Source: Poriferisodalis sp965208555 (lineage in GTDB: Bacteria; Actinomycetota; Acidimicrobiia; Acidimicrobiales; Poriferisodalaceae). Taken from it: a stretch of 64,000 nucleotides of DNA. Of the stretch, positions 25,361-33,837 are shown piece after piece. Numbering within the stretch: the first letter of the stretch is position 1; every line of letters begins with the position of its first letter. The DNA is taken from positions 2,294,001-2,358,000 of the forward strand of contig NZ_OZ242342.1 in the NCBI RefSeq assembly GCF_965208555.1, in the 5' to 3' direction. A program made the translations under genes and the position numbers. Below the pieces are notes generated by a model. It saw only the letters and a list, made by a program, of their open reading frames with translations. It did not search any database and had not been told where the DNA came from.

Positions 25361-27220
25361 ATGCAGCGCGACACACCGCAGGTTTTTGTGTGGGCCTCAG
25401 TGGGGATGGGCGTGCTGCTCGCGGTGCTCGTGGTGCACCTGCGCACGGCCGTCGTGGCCGGGGGACCGGTGGCGGTTCCCGACATCCCGGCATACCTGGG
25501 CATCGCCCAGTGGGTCGGCGGCGACGGGCTCACCCCCGATGGCATCCCTTTTCAGCCGGGGTACGGACTGCTGATCGCGCCGCTGGTGGCCATCTCGCAG
25601 GTCTCGCTGCTGGGAACCCAGGGCGAGGTGGTGCATTACCTCGCGCTGGTCGTCAACTCGCTGGCTGCAACGGCCGCCGTGGTGGTGGCGGGCCGGCTGG
25701 GCCTGGTCTGCTCGCAGCGCCGGAGGGTCGTCGGCGCAACAGAACGGCTGGGGCCACAAAGCTGGCAGGTGGCCGGTGCAGCAGGTCTGATCGCCGCGGT
25801 GCACCCGTCGCTGTCGAGCGCCTCGCGCATCGCCTGGCCCGAGACACTGCTGGGTCTGGCGGTGCTGACTGTGGCGCTCGCGGTGGCCTTCGCCGCGAAG
25901 GCGGCCGGTTCTGGGGCCAGCCGGCAGGCGTGGGCCCGGGCAGGACTGGTAGCGACGCTGGCCGTCGCCTTGCACGCCCGGATGATCGTGCTGGTGGCTG
26001 CCGTGGTGCTGACGGCGTTGCTGTGCCGGATCGGCCGCCGAGCGTGGGCCAGTCTCGGCGGCGGTCTGCTGTTCGGCAGCGCCGCAACCGCGGTGGCGCT
26101 GTCGCTCACCGGCACCTGGCCCACGGAACGGCTGAGCGAAGCGGCACAGCTCGACCGCGGCGCCGAGCCGATCCTGACGGTGGCCGGGCAGCTCTTGGCG
26201 CTGGGCGGGGGCACCGTCGGCCTCGGCATCATCGGCCTGGCTGCTGGCGTATGGATGGCGATCGGCTTAGCCCACGCGCGGCGACTCGAACCGCTCACCG
26301 TTGCACTGGTCTGCCTGGCGCTCGGAGCGCTCGGAGCGGTGCTGCTCGGCGGATGGACGCTGACCGGCAGCGAGCGCGCCGATGCGCTGCTCTACGGGCG
26401 CTATGTCGACCCATGGGCGGTGCCGCTGGCCGTCGCCGCTCTGGCATGGTTTGCGGCCCGGCCAGCACTGCCTCGCAGCGAATCGGCGACGTCCGGCATC
26501 GTTGCTTCTCCATGTCCGCCCGCGATTCCTCGGAGCACGCTGCCGTCAAGCGGTTCGGCCGTGGTCGGGACCGCCGTGGCCGTGGCGGTACTCGCGTGCG
26601 CTGCAGTCATCGGTGTCGCAGGCGGCTACGACGCGGCACCTCGCCGCATCATGACGCTGTCGTTCAGCCCGGCGTGGACGTGGCTCGGCGAGCGTCTGGG
26701 CGCAGTGGCAGTTGCAGCCCTCGTCTCCACGCTTCTCGGTGTACTGCTCGTCGCCGTCGCGCTGCGCAGGCGAGCACCGACCAGCGGGGAGGCGACGTCT
26801 CCGCGCGCAGCACATGTTCCCGAGATCGCGGTGGGAGCGCTCATTGCAGCGGTGCTGGCGCTTGGAGCGGTTGCGACGGTGTCGAACCACCGTCACCTTG
26901 CCGACGTCGGCGCCGTCGCACGAGACCAGGTCGCCGCCGCCGAACCCGTGTCGGACGCGGTCGAAGACGACGGCCTGACCTGCCTCGCCCACGACCGGAC
27001 GTCGGTGCCCGACTACGCGCTGTGGCTCTACCGCTTGGAGCTGCCCGAGATCGCTCACGAACGGGTCACGCTGAATGCCGGAGACCGACCCTGCTCCGAG
27101 CTGGTCATCGCAGACGATGACTTGGCGCAGCGTTGCACGAACGCCCGGCATCTCATCGATGAGCCTGCGGCCTCCTGGGCGCTGTGGCGGCTGGCCGGAC
27201 GCAGGTGCATCGGCGTGTGA
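25361..27220 (+). CDS. Polytopic membrane protein, GT-C-like
   Basis: A 619-residue protein with about 11-13 predicted membrane helices and a C-terminal soluble part of roughly 100 residues. The start ATG 25361 follows a short leader (MQRDTPQVFVWASVGMGVLL). After the first helix comes VPDIPAYLGIAQW, where an aspartate at the start of the first outer loop recalls GT-C glycosyltransferases that use polyprenyl-phosphate sugars. The C-terminal domain has four cysteines (CLAHDRTS, PCSELV, RCTNAR, RCIGV). I cannot name a family with confidence; an envelope glycan enzyme is one possibility. It precedes the DUF3179 lipoprotein gene by 36 bases. Confidence 0.6.
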   Translation: MQRDTPQVFVWASVGMGVLLAVLVVHLRTAVVAGGPVAVPDIPAYLGIAQWVGGDGLTPDGIPFQPGYGLLIAPLVAISQVSLLGTQGEVVHYLALVVNSLAATAAVVVAGRLGLVCSQRRRVVGATERLGPQSWQVAGAAGLIAAVHPSLSSASRIAWPETLLGLAVLTVALAVAFAAKAAGSGASRQAWARAGLVATLAVALHARMIVLVAAVVLTALLCRIGRRAWASLGGGLLFGSAATAVALSLTGTWPTERLSEAAQLDRGAEPILTVAGQLLALGGGTVGLGIIGLAAGVWMAIGLAHARRLEPLTVALVCLALGALGAVLLGGWTLTGSERADALLYGRYVDPWAVPLAVAALAWFAARPALPRSESATSGIVASPCPPAIPRSTLPSSGSAVVGTAVAVAVLACAAVIGVAGGYDAAPRRIMTLSFSPAWTWLGERLGAVAVAALVSTLLGVLLVAVALRRRAPTSGEATSPRAAHVPEIAVGALIAAVLALGAVATVSNHRHLADVGAVARDQVAAAEPVSDAVEDDGLTCLAHDRTSVPDYALWLYRLELPEIAHERVTLNAGDRPCSELVIADDDLAQRCTNARHLIDEPAASWALWRLAGRRCIGV

Positions 27221-27256
27221 ACATGGCGGCGCGGGCAGCCGGAGTACCGTCGCACG

Positions 27257-28669
27257 ATGGCTCCTGCGACAGCGGCATCGGTACCGGCCGACATCCGCGC
27301 TGGCACGACGACCTGCCACCGTCCGGATCGGTTCCGGCTGACGTCAGCGGCCGCACGACGGCATGGTGCCCGCGGCGTGCTGGTACTGCTGTCAGCGGCG
27401 CTCATGCTTATCGCGGCGGGGTGCGCTGATGCCTCATCGGACGATCAGCAGACCGGGTCGGACACCACTGGCTCGGATGCGACGGGGGCAGCGAGCACCG
27501 ACACGGCGCCGGCAACAACGGCCGCAGCACCCCGGTCGACGACTCCTGGCGAGGTGATTGTCGACGTCAAGGTCACGCAGATCCCCGGCGGACCTCGCGA
27601 GTCCACCGTCTCCGCGCTGCGCGAGGGCATGACCGCACCCCTGCTGCCCCAGCCGCTGGTATCGCCTCTGGACGTGCTCTCCGGCGGGCCGCCGCCCGAC
27701 GGCATCCCGTCCATCGACGCGCCGGAGTTCGAACGGGCCACCGATGTCGGCTTCCTGCAGCCCCAGGAAGCCGTCGTCACGCTCACTCTCAACGGCGACG
27801 CTCGCGCCTACCCCGCGCAGGTGCTGCTGTGGCACGAGATCGTCAACGACACCGTCGGCGGCGAGCCGGTCACCATCACCTACTGCCCGCTGTGCAACAC
27901 GGCCATCGGCTACTACCGGCAGCTCGGCGACCGCATCTTCGACTTCGGCACCTCGGGCCGGCTCTACAACTCGGCGCTCGTCATGTACGACCGCCAGACC
28001 GAGAGCTTGTGGGCGCACTACACCGGGCAGGCCATCGCTGGCGCGCTCACCGGATCCCAGCTCGAGCTGATCCCCGTCGCCACCGTCGCCTGGGAGACGT
28101 TCCTCGACGAGCATCCCAACGGCTTGGTGATGACGCGCCCCGGCGGCTTCGGCCGGCAATACGGCACCAATCCGTACGCCAACTACGACCAGCCGGACGG
28201 CAACCCGCTCTTCTTCAGCGGCACTCCCGATTCGCGCCTGCCGCCGCAGACCCGTGTGCTGGTCGTGCGCCACGGCGGCGCTTCGGTCGCGGTGCAGCTC
28301 GACACGCTGCAGTCCGAGGGCGTGCTGCCGTTGGACCTGGGCGGGACGCCGGTGGTCGTGTTCCATCTTCCCGGTACGGCCACGCCCATCCAGAGCGTGC
28401 AGGTGGCGTTCGGCCGCGATGTCGGCGCAACCGGCGTGTTCGACCCCATGGTGGACGGTCAGGTGCTGAGCTTCACGCGACTGCCCGACGCCGCCAGCTC
28501 AGAGGGGCCGGGGGCGTTTACCGACGATCAGACCGGCTCGACCTGGTCCGTGCTGGGCCGAGCGCTCGATGGCCCGCTGGCAGGAACACAGCTTGTCCCC
28601 ATCGAGCACATCGACACCTTCTGGTTCGCAGCCGCCGCCTACGACCCTGCCATCGAACTGCGGCCCTAG
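27257..28669 (+). CDS. DUF3179-domain lipoprotein
   Basis: A 470-residue lipoprotein with a long N-region of about 40 residues, a hydrophobic segment and a lipobox ending IAAGC (Cys56). A Ser/Thr/Asp/Ala-rich linker (57-98) leads to a DUF3179 domain: LNGDARAYPAQVLLWHEIVND and the CxxC motif TYCPLCNTAIGYYR (Cys210, Cys213), then LWAHYTGQAIAG and the repeated ending FAAAAYDPAIELRP. DUF3179 has no known reaction; the paired cysteines suggest metal or redox binding. The start is uncertain because the N-region is long for a signal peptide. Its TAG overlaps the stop of the convergent bfr gene in a shared CTAG. Confidence 0.8.
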   Translation: MAPATAASVPADIRAGTTTCHRPDRFRLTSAAARRHGARGVLVLLSAALMLIAAGCADASSDDQQTGSDTTGSDATGAASTDTAPATTAAAPRSTTPGEVIVDVKVTQIPGGPRESTVSALREGMTAPLLPQPLVSPLDVLSGGPPPDGIPSIDAPEFERATDVGFLQPQEAVVTLTLNGDARAYPAQVLLWHEIVNDTVGGEPVTITYCPLCNTAIGYYRQLGDRIFDFGTSGRLYNSALVMYDRQTESLWAHYTGQAIAGALTGSQLELIPVATVAWETFLDEHPNGLVMTRPGGFGRQYGTNPYANYDQPDGNPLFFSGTPDSRLPPQTRVLVVRHGGASVAVQLDTLQSEGVLPLDLGGTPVVVFHLPGTATPIQSVQVAFGRDVGATGVFDPMVDGQVLSFTRLPDAASSEGPGAFTDDQTGSTWSVLGRALDGPLAGTQLVPIEHIDTFWFAAAAYDPAIELRP

Positions 28670-29139
28670 TCGTCGCCGATCTGACTCTGCAGGTACCGCT
28701 CGACGCCGATGTCCTCAATCAGGCTCTGCTGGGTCTCGATCCAGTCGAGGTGCTCTTCCTCGCCGACCAGCAGGTGCTCCAGCAGTTCGCGGGTGCCGGC
28801 GTCTCCGTGGTCGAGGCACAGGCGCACGCCGCTGCGGTACCGCTCGATGGCGTTCTCTTCGAGTTGGCGATCGAGTGCGAGCTGTTCGGGCACGGTCTCG
28901 CCGATCATCACCGTGCCGAGCCGCTGCATGTTGGGCAGCGCGTCCAGCAGCAGGATGCGCTCCATCAGCTTCTCGGCATCGCGCATCTCTTCGACGGATT
29001 CCTCGTGATACTGCGACGCCAAGCGGCCGTAGCCCCAGTTCTCGGCGATCTTCGAGGCGGCGAAGTACTGGTTGATGGCCGTCAGCTCGGCTGTCAGCGC
29101 TTCGTTCAAGAACTCGATGACTTCAGGCGAACCTCGCAT
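28666..29139 (-). CDS. bfr: Bacterioferritin with altered ferroxidase residue
   Basis: A 157-residue bacterioferritin of normal length, starting MRGSPEVIEFLNEALTAEL. It is an iron-storage 24-mer subunit. Ferroxidase ligands by alignment with E. coli Bfr are Glu18, Glu51, Glu94, Glu127 and His130, and the heme-ligand Met52 is present. The sixth ligand position, His54 in known bacterioferritins, is Asp54 (EEMRDAEKL). It overlaps the convergent DUF3179 gene by four bases. The [2Fe-2S] partner gene bfd lies 60 bases upstream on the same strand, so the two are probably one iron-storage and release unit. Confidence 0.93.
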   Translation of the reverse strand: MRGSPEVIEFLNEALTAELTAINQYFAASKIAENWGYGRLASQYHEESVEEMRDAEKLMERILLLDALPNMQRLGTVMIGETVPEQLALDRQLEENAIERYRSGVRLCLDHGDAGTRELLEHLLVGEEEHLDWIETQQSLIEDIGVERYLQSQIGDD

Positions 29140-29199
29140 GGCTCCACCCTATGCGCCCATCGTCGCAGCGCACGTCGCGCCGTGCTCCGCCTGCAGCGG

Positions 29200-29430
29200 T
29201 CAGGTGCCGACGGCGATCGGGTCGAACGCGATGGAGTGCACCGTGTGGTGCGCCGGATCAAGCTCGACATCTCGACATTGATCCAGCACGGCGCGAATCG
29301 TCATCAGGCAGCTGCCGCAATCGGTGCCTGCGCCGCACACCCGACCGATGTCCGCCACCGTCACCGCACCGTGTGTCGCGAAGTGCCGGATGGTTGCCTC
29401 GTTCGTGGCGAGGCACTGGCAGACGATCAT
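29200..29430 (-). CDS. bfd: Bacterioferritin-associated ferredoxin (BFD-like)
   Basis: A 76-residue [2Fe-2S] protein. MIVCQCL gives Cys4 and Cys6, and VCGAGTDCGSC gives Cys32, Cys38 and Cys41; the CxC then C-x-x-C spacing (Cys38, Cys41) is that of Bfd. Bfd reduces stored ferric iron so that Bfr can release it. It lies 60 bases upstream of bfr in the same direction. A DtxR-box-like inverted repeat lies 70 bases before its ATG. Confidence 0.88.
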   Translation of the reverse strand: MIVCQCLATNEATIRHFATHGAVTVADIGRVCGAGTDCGSCLMTIRAVLDQCRDVELDPAHHTVHSIAFDPIAVGT

Positions 29431-29499
29431 GGCAACGGCGGCCTCTCGGGCGACTCATGCGCACACCGCCGGGCGGTACACGCAATCTTGATGCTCCAT

Positions 29500-29515
29500 G
29501 TTAGGCATCGCTAAC
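29500..29515. promoter_or_regulatory. Candidate DtxR/IdeR-type metal box
   Basis: GTTAG-N6-CTAAC is a perfect inverted repeat between bfd and the DtxR-family gene. From 29501, 11 of 19 positions match the IdeR consensus by my count, including the outer TTAGG and inner GCTAAC. The position, 70 bases before bfd and next to a DtxR-family gene, fits iron- or manganese-dependent control of bfd-bfr. Confidence 0.5.
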
Positions 29516-29582
29516 GCCGCAAGCGCAATGAGGTCGCGCAAACGCAAGGCTCACTCTCGGCCTGCGAGCGCGACTGGCTGGC

Positions 29583-30272
29583 TCAGATCGCGGCAGTGAC
29601 CAGGATGCGGGCAGCGGTGTAGGCGCTCACGCCGACCGTCCCTTCGGGCATCCGGACGGTGGCGGTGCCGTCGGGAGCCACCGACAGGACCTCGCCCGCA
29701 CGACCCGGCATCAGCCCTGATTGCTCGAGGAACTCGAGCTGTCCCGTTTCGAACTCGAGCTCTTCGGGAATGCGCTGCACGGTGAATGCGCCGCTGGCGC
29801 CGATCTCGGCGAGCGGCTTGGCATCGGTGGGCGCGACATAGTCGGTACCGGGAATCGGATTGCCGTGCGGGCACGTGTTCGGATCTTCGAGCACTTCCAT
29901 CATCGCCTGCTCGACGACGGGCGAGATGACGTGCTCCCAGCGGCCGGCCTCGTGATGGGCATCCGCCCAGTTCAGCTTCAAGATGTCGGTCAGGAACCGC
30001 TCGGCCAGCCGGTGCCGTCGCACGACCGTCGTGGCGATCTGCTGACCCTCGTCGGTGAGGCTGATGTGGGCGTGGTCATCCACGTTGACCAAGCCCTCAC
30101 GCTGCATCCGGCGGATCATCTCCGACACTGCCGGGCGCGAGACCTCCAGCCGTTCGGCAATGCGGGCCTGGATGACCTCGACGCCGTCCTCCGCCAGCTC
30201 GTACACCGTCTCGGAGTACTCCTCGAAGGCCGGATGGTATTCCGTCGGCTCGTACCCCATGCTCGCCACCAT
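29583..30272 (-). CDS. DtxR-family metal-dependent regulator, altered primary site
   Basis: A 229-residue three-domain DtxR/IdeR-type repressor: winged helix (about 15-80), dimerisation and metal domain (80-150) and a C-terminal SH3/FeoA-like domain (155-229). Ancillary-site ligands align (His87, Glu91, His106 for DtxR His79, Glu83, His98), as do Glu113 and His114. The primary-site Met10 and Cys102 of DtxR are replaced by Glu18 and Gly110, and Glu21 sits where MntR has Glu11. The ligand set is thus partly MntR-like, so manganese sensing should be considered beside iron. A start at the second Met (30260) is equally possible. Lies upstream of bfd-bfr on the same strand. Confidence 0.88.
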   Translation of the reverse strand: MVASMGYEPTEYHPAFEEYSETVYELAEDGVEVIQARIAERLEVSRPAVSEMIRRMQREGLVNVDDHAHISLTDEGQQIATTVVRRHRLAERFLTDILKLNWADAHHEAGRWEHVISPVVEQAMMEVLEDPNTCPHGNPIPGTDYVAPTDAKPLAEIGASGAFTVQRIPEELEFETGQLEFLEQSGLMPGRAGEVLSVAPDGTATVRMPEGTVGVSAYTAARILVTAAI

Positions 30273-30424
30273 AGCGGTAGCCCGCGGAGCGGCTGCACCG
30301 GATTACGGCTGTACTTGTTGGCCGTCGTGGCGGCGCGGCTTGATGTTGCGTGGGCGCTCCCGCTCCGCTCGCGGCAGACTTGCGCTGCCTCGGGTAGGCG
30401 GCGGTTCACAGAGCGGAGCGTGTG

Positions 30425-31192
30425 ATGGATCTGCAGTTGGCAGGAAAGAACGTCCTGGTGACGGGAGCCGGCCAGGGGCTCGGCTTGGCCATCGCTGCGG
30501 CGTTCGCCGACGAGGGCGCGAACGTGGCCTTCGCCTACAACGCTTCGAGCGAAGGCGCCGAGAAGGGTGCTGCCGCAGCCCAGGAGTCGGGCCGGGCAGC
30601 ACTCGCCGTCCGATGCGACGTCACCAGCCAGGACGATGTGGAGCGCACGGTGGACCAGGTGGTCAGCGAGTTCGGCTGTATCGATGTGCTCATCAACAAT
30701 GCCGCCTACACCGACACCGGGCCATTCGTCGACGCAAACCCCGACGAGCTGGCGCGGATGGTGGATGTGACCGTGATGGGCACCATGCGGATGACCCAGG
30801 CGGTCGTGCGTCACCTGGTGGACGCCGGCATTGCGGGATCGATCGTGTCGCTCATGGGCGACTCGGGCCGGGTGGGCGAGAGCCGCTTGGCGGGAGTGGC
30901 CACCACGCGGGCATCCACAATGGGTCTGATGAAGTCGGTCGCCAAGGAGTTCGGCCGAAACGGGATCCGCGCCAACACGGTGTCGCTCGGATTGGTGCGC
31001 TCAGAACGCTTCGCCCACCACACCGGCAATGCCGACGACGAACGCATGGCCCGCATCGCCAAGATGTATCCCCTGCGGCGGGTCGGCGTGCCCGACGACG
31101 TGCCGCCGATGGTGCTGCTGCTGGCCTCGCCGCTGTCGGGATGGACCACCGGCCAGACCGTCTCGGTGAACGGCGGCTACTCGATGGTCTGA
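30425..31192 (+). CDS. SDR-family protein without the YxxxK pair
   Basis: A 255-residue Rossmann-fold protein with an intact cofactor region (TGAGQGLG, residues 13-20; NNAA at 91-94) and Ser142 (SLMGDSG). The catalytic Tyr and Lys of SDRs are missing: Val158-Ala-Thr-Thr-Arg162 stands in the YxxxK place, in VATTRASTMGLMKSVAKE. The C-terminal VNGGYSMV is normal for the family. It may bind NAD(P) without classical reductase activity, or use another acid. ATG 30425 overlaps a GTG at 30422. The molybdenum hydroxylase gene follows 65 bases later and may be co-transcribed. Confidence 0.8.
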   Translation: MDLQLAGKNVLVTGAGQGLGLAIAAAFADEGANVAFAYNASSEGAEKGAAAAQESGRAALAVRCDVTSQDDVERTVDQVVSEFGCIDVLINNAAYTDTGPFVDANPDELARMVDVTVMGTMRMTQAVVRHLVDAGIAGSIVSLMGDSGRVGESRLAGVATTRASTMGLMKSVAKEFGRNGIRANTVSLGLVRSERFAHHTGNADDERMARIAKMYPLRRVGVPDDVPPMVLLLASPLSGWTTGQTVSVNGGYSMV

Positions 31193-31257
31193 GCGGCCGA
31201 TCGGACGACAGTCGACCGTCGAGACGGCGCCGGAACCCCGGCCGGGGAGAGTGCAGC

Positions 31258-33690
31258 GTGACAGACGAGCCGTTCAGACTCGACGAGACGGTCCCCACGA
31301 GCGGCGGACCGTTCGGCCAGCCGGTGCCCCGCCGCGAAGACAGCCGGTTGCTGCGAGGGCGCGGCCGCTACGTCGCGAATGTCCGCTATGACGGCCAGCT
31401 TGCAGTGGCGTTCGTGCGGAGTCCTGTGGCTCATGCGCGGATCGTCTCGGTCGACGTCTCGGCTGCTCGGCACGCCCCCGGCGTGGTGGATGTGGCAACT
31501 GGGGCCGACCCCGATTTCGCAGGCTTGGCTCTCGTCGCCGAGTCGGCGCTGCCGACCCATGTGAACACACCGCAGCCCGTGCTGGCGGCAAGCAAAGTGC
31601 GCTACCAGGGCGAGGCCGTCGCGGCGGTGGTTGCCACGACGGCTGCAGCAGCGGCCGATGCCGCCGAATTGGTGGAGGTCGTCTACGACGAGCTGCGGGT
31701 GCACGTCGATGCCGTGGCCGCTGCTGCGAAGCCGGTCGAGCCGGTGCACGACATCGCGCCGGACAACCTCATCGTCACCCGCACGTTCGATTCCGGTGAT
31801 GTCGACACAGCGCTGGCCGGTTCGCACCTGGTGGTGGAGCGCTCGTATCGCACGAACCGGCACGGTGCGACGCCGATGGAGGGCCGCGGCGCGGTGGCCG
31901 TCTGGGACCCCGGCGGCACCAAGCTGACGCTGCACGCCACCTCCCAGGTTCCCTATCTGCATCGCAGCGGCCTGGCCAAGGTGCTCGGGCTGCCCGACAG
32001 CGCCGTGCGCATGATGGTCGGCGATGTCGGCGGCGGGTTCGGCATCAAGGGAGCGCTGTATCCCGAAGATGCCGCCGTGAGCCAGCTGGCGCGGCGGCTC
32101 GGCCGTCCGATCGGGTGGGTGGAGACCCGCTCGGAGCACATGGCCACGGCGCTGCACGCCCGCGACCACCACTACACGGTGCGAGCCGGATTCGACGCCG
32201 ACGGCACGCTCGTGGCGGTCGACGCGGTGCTGCATGCCAACGTGGGCGCGTACAGCTCGCCGCCGTGGACAGCGGGCATCGAGCCGCTCATGGCCGGGGG
32301 ACTGCTGACCGGCCCCTACAAGCTCGCCCACTACCGCTGCGAGGTGCTGGGCGTGGCCACCAACACCACGCCGACCGGTCCCTACCGGGGTGTGGCCCGT
32401 CCGGCCACGGTGTTCGTGATGGAGCGCCTGCTGGACGACGCGGCCGCCGCGCTCGGCGTGGACCCCCTCGACATCCGCCGTCGCAACCTGGTTGCACCCG
32501 AGGATCTGCCGTACACGGCACCCACGCGACTGGTGCACGATTCACGCACCTACGTGGAGTGCCTGCAACAGGCGGCTGATCTCGTGGACTACGAAGGTTT
32601 CCGGAAGGCCCAGCAGGCGGCGCGCAGTGCTGGTGCCGCAGCATCCGGGCCGGCCCCCAGCACGACCCCTGGCAAGACGGCAGCCACCGGGATCGGCTTC
32701 GCCTGTTACAACGAGCTGACCGGGCTGGGCCAGAAGGCCTCGGCCGGCCCGCGACTGCCGTTCCGCACCGGCCACGAGTCCGCCGAAGTGCGCATCGACC
32801 CGTCGGGCAAGGTCACTGCCGCCATGGGCGTCACCTCGCAGGGCCAGGGCCTGGAAACGACGATGGCGCAGGTCGTGGCCGCCGAGCTCGGCGTGGCAGT
32901 CGAGCAGGTGATCGTCGAGATGGGTGACACCGACCGCATCTCGTTCGGGATGGGCGCATTCGCCAGCCGTCAAGGCGTGATCGGCTCGGGCGCAGCCACG
33001 CTGGCAGCTCGCGCCGTGCTGGCCAAGGCGCTCGTCATAGCGGCGCATCTGCTCGAAGCCGAGCCCGAGTGGCTGAGCATCGACGACGGCCTCATCCACA
33101 CGCAGGATGCGCCCGCCGTCGGCGTCACGCTGGCAGAGGTCGCCCATGTGGCATATTTCGAGCCCCACCGTCTCCCGCCCGGCCTCGAGCCGGGCCTGGA
33201 GGCCATGCGCTTCTACGACCCTATGACCGGCACGTTCGCGGCGGGTGCGCAGGCTGCGGTAGTCGCCGTGGACCTCGAGACCGGCGAGGTGGACGTGGAG
33301 CGCATCGTCTGCGTGGAGGACACCGGCCGCGTGATCAATCCCATGATCGTGGAGGGCCAGATGCACGGCGCCATCGCCCAAGGCGTGGGCGGGGCGCTGT
33401 ACGAGCACTTCGTCTACGACGCCGACGGCCAGTTGCATTCGGGCACCTTCATGGACTACCTGGCCATCACCGCCGACCGGATGCCGTCCATCGAGCTGGG
33501 CCACGTGGCCGACCCGGCGCACAATCTGAACCAGATTCGCGGCGTCGGCGAGGGCGGCACGCTCGGCCCCTATGCCGCCATCGCCAATGCCGTCTGCGAC
33601 GCGCTCGCGCCGTTGGGCATCACCATCGACGAGCTGCCGCTGAGCCCCGCCCGCATCCACGCAGCGCTCTCAACAGAAGCCCATTGCTAG
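31258..33690 (+). CDS. Molybdenum hydroxylase large subunit (xanthine dehydrogenase family)
   Basis: An 810-residue molybdopterin-binding subunit starting at GTG 31258. The frame is open for more than a kilobase upstream but only this part has family similarity. An N-terminal a/b-hammerhead domain (GRGRYVANVRYDGQLAVAFV) is followed by the cofactor motif VGGGFGIKGALYPED, the active-site loop GPYRGVARPA and the catalytic glutamate in RGVGEGGTLGP. The loop lacks the Cys-Ser pattern of form I CO dehydrogenase. Partners (FAD-binding medium and [2Fe-2S] small subunits) are not next to it or anywhere in the window, so it must use distant partners. It oxidises aldehydes or heterocycles; substrate unknown. 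Confidence 0.88.
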   Translation: MTDEPFRLDETVPTSGGPFGQPVPRREDSRLLRGRGRYVANVRYDGQLAVAFVRSPVAHARIVSVDVSAARHAPGVVDVATGADPDFAGLALVAESALPTHVNTPQPVLAASKVRYQGEAVAAVVATTAAAAADAAELVEVVYDELRVHVDAVAAAAKPVEPVHDIAPDNLIVTRTFDSGDVDTALAGSHLVVERSYRTNRHGATPMEGRGAVAVWDPGGTKLTLHATSQVPYLHRSGLAKVLGLPDSAVRMMVGDVGGGFGIKGALYPEDAAVSQLARRLGRPIGWVETRSEHMATALHARDHHYTVRAGFDADGTLVAVDAVLHANVGAYSSPPWTAGIEPLMAGGLLTGPYKLAHYRCEVLGVATNTTPTGPYRGVARPATVFVMERLLDDAAAALGVDPLDIRRRNLVAPEDLPYTAPTRLVHDSRTYVECLQQAADLVDYEGFRKAQQAARSAGAAASGPAPSTTPGKTAATGIGFACYNELTGLGQKASAGPRLPFRTGHESAEVRIDPSGKVTAAMGVTSQGQGLETTMAQVVAAELGVAVEQVIVEMGDTDRISFGMGAFASRQGVIGSGAATLAARAVLAKALVIAAHLLEAEPEWLSIDDGLIHTQDAPAVGVTLAEVAHVAYFEPHRLPPGLEPGLEAMRFYDPMTGTFAAGAQAAVVAVDLETGEVDVERIVCVEDTGRVINPMIVEGQMHGAIAQGVGGALYEHFVYDADGQLHSGTFMDYLAITADRMPSIELGHVADPAHNLNQIRGVGEGGTLGPYAAIANAVCDALAPLGITIDELPLSPARIHAALSTEAHC

Positions 33691-33837
33691 GCCGCATTAC
33701 TGACGTTCACGCTGACGACTAAGAACGCTCATTCGGATACGCGCGGTTATCACGGGATGCCTCTGCGGCGCATCTACGGTCGCGCCATCCATCGATTGAC
33801 GGATCGCTCCCGCGACGCTCGCCAAAGGAACGACGCT

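Noticed and set aside
30055..31257. In-frame upstream extension of the molybdenum hydroxylase gene by about 400 codons
   Set aside because: It overlaps the DtxR start and the whole SDR gene in another frame and has no family similarity; the true start is GTG 31258.
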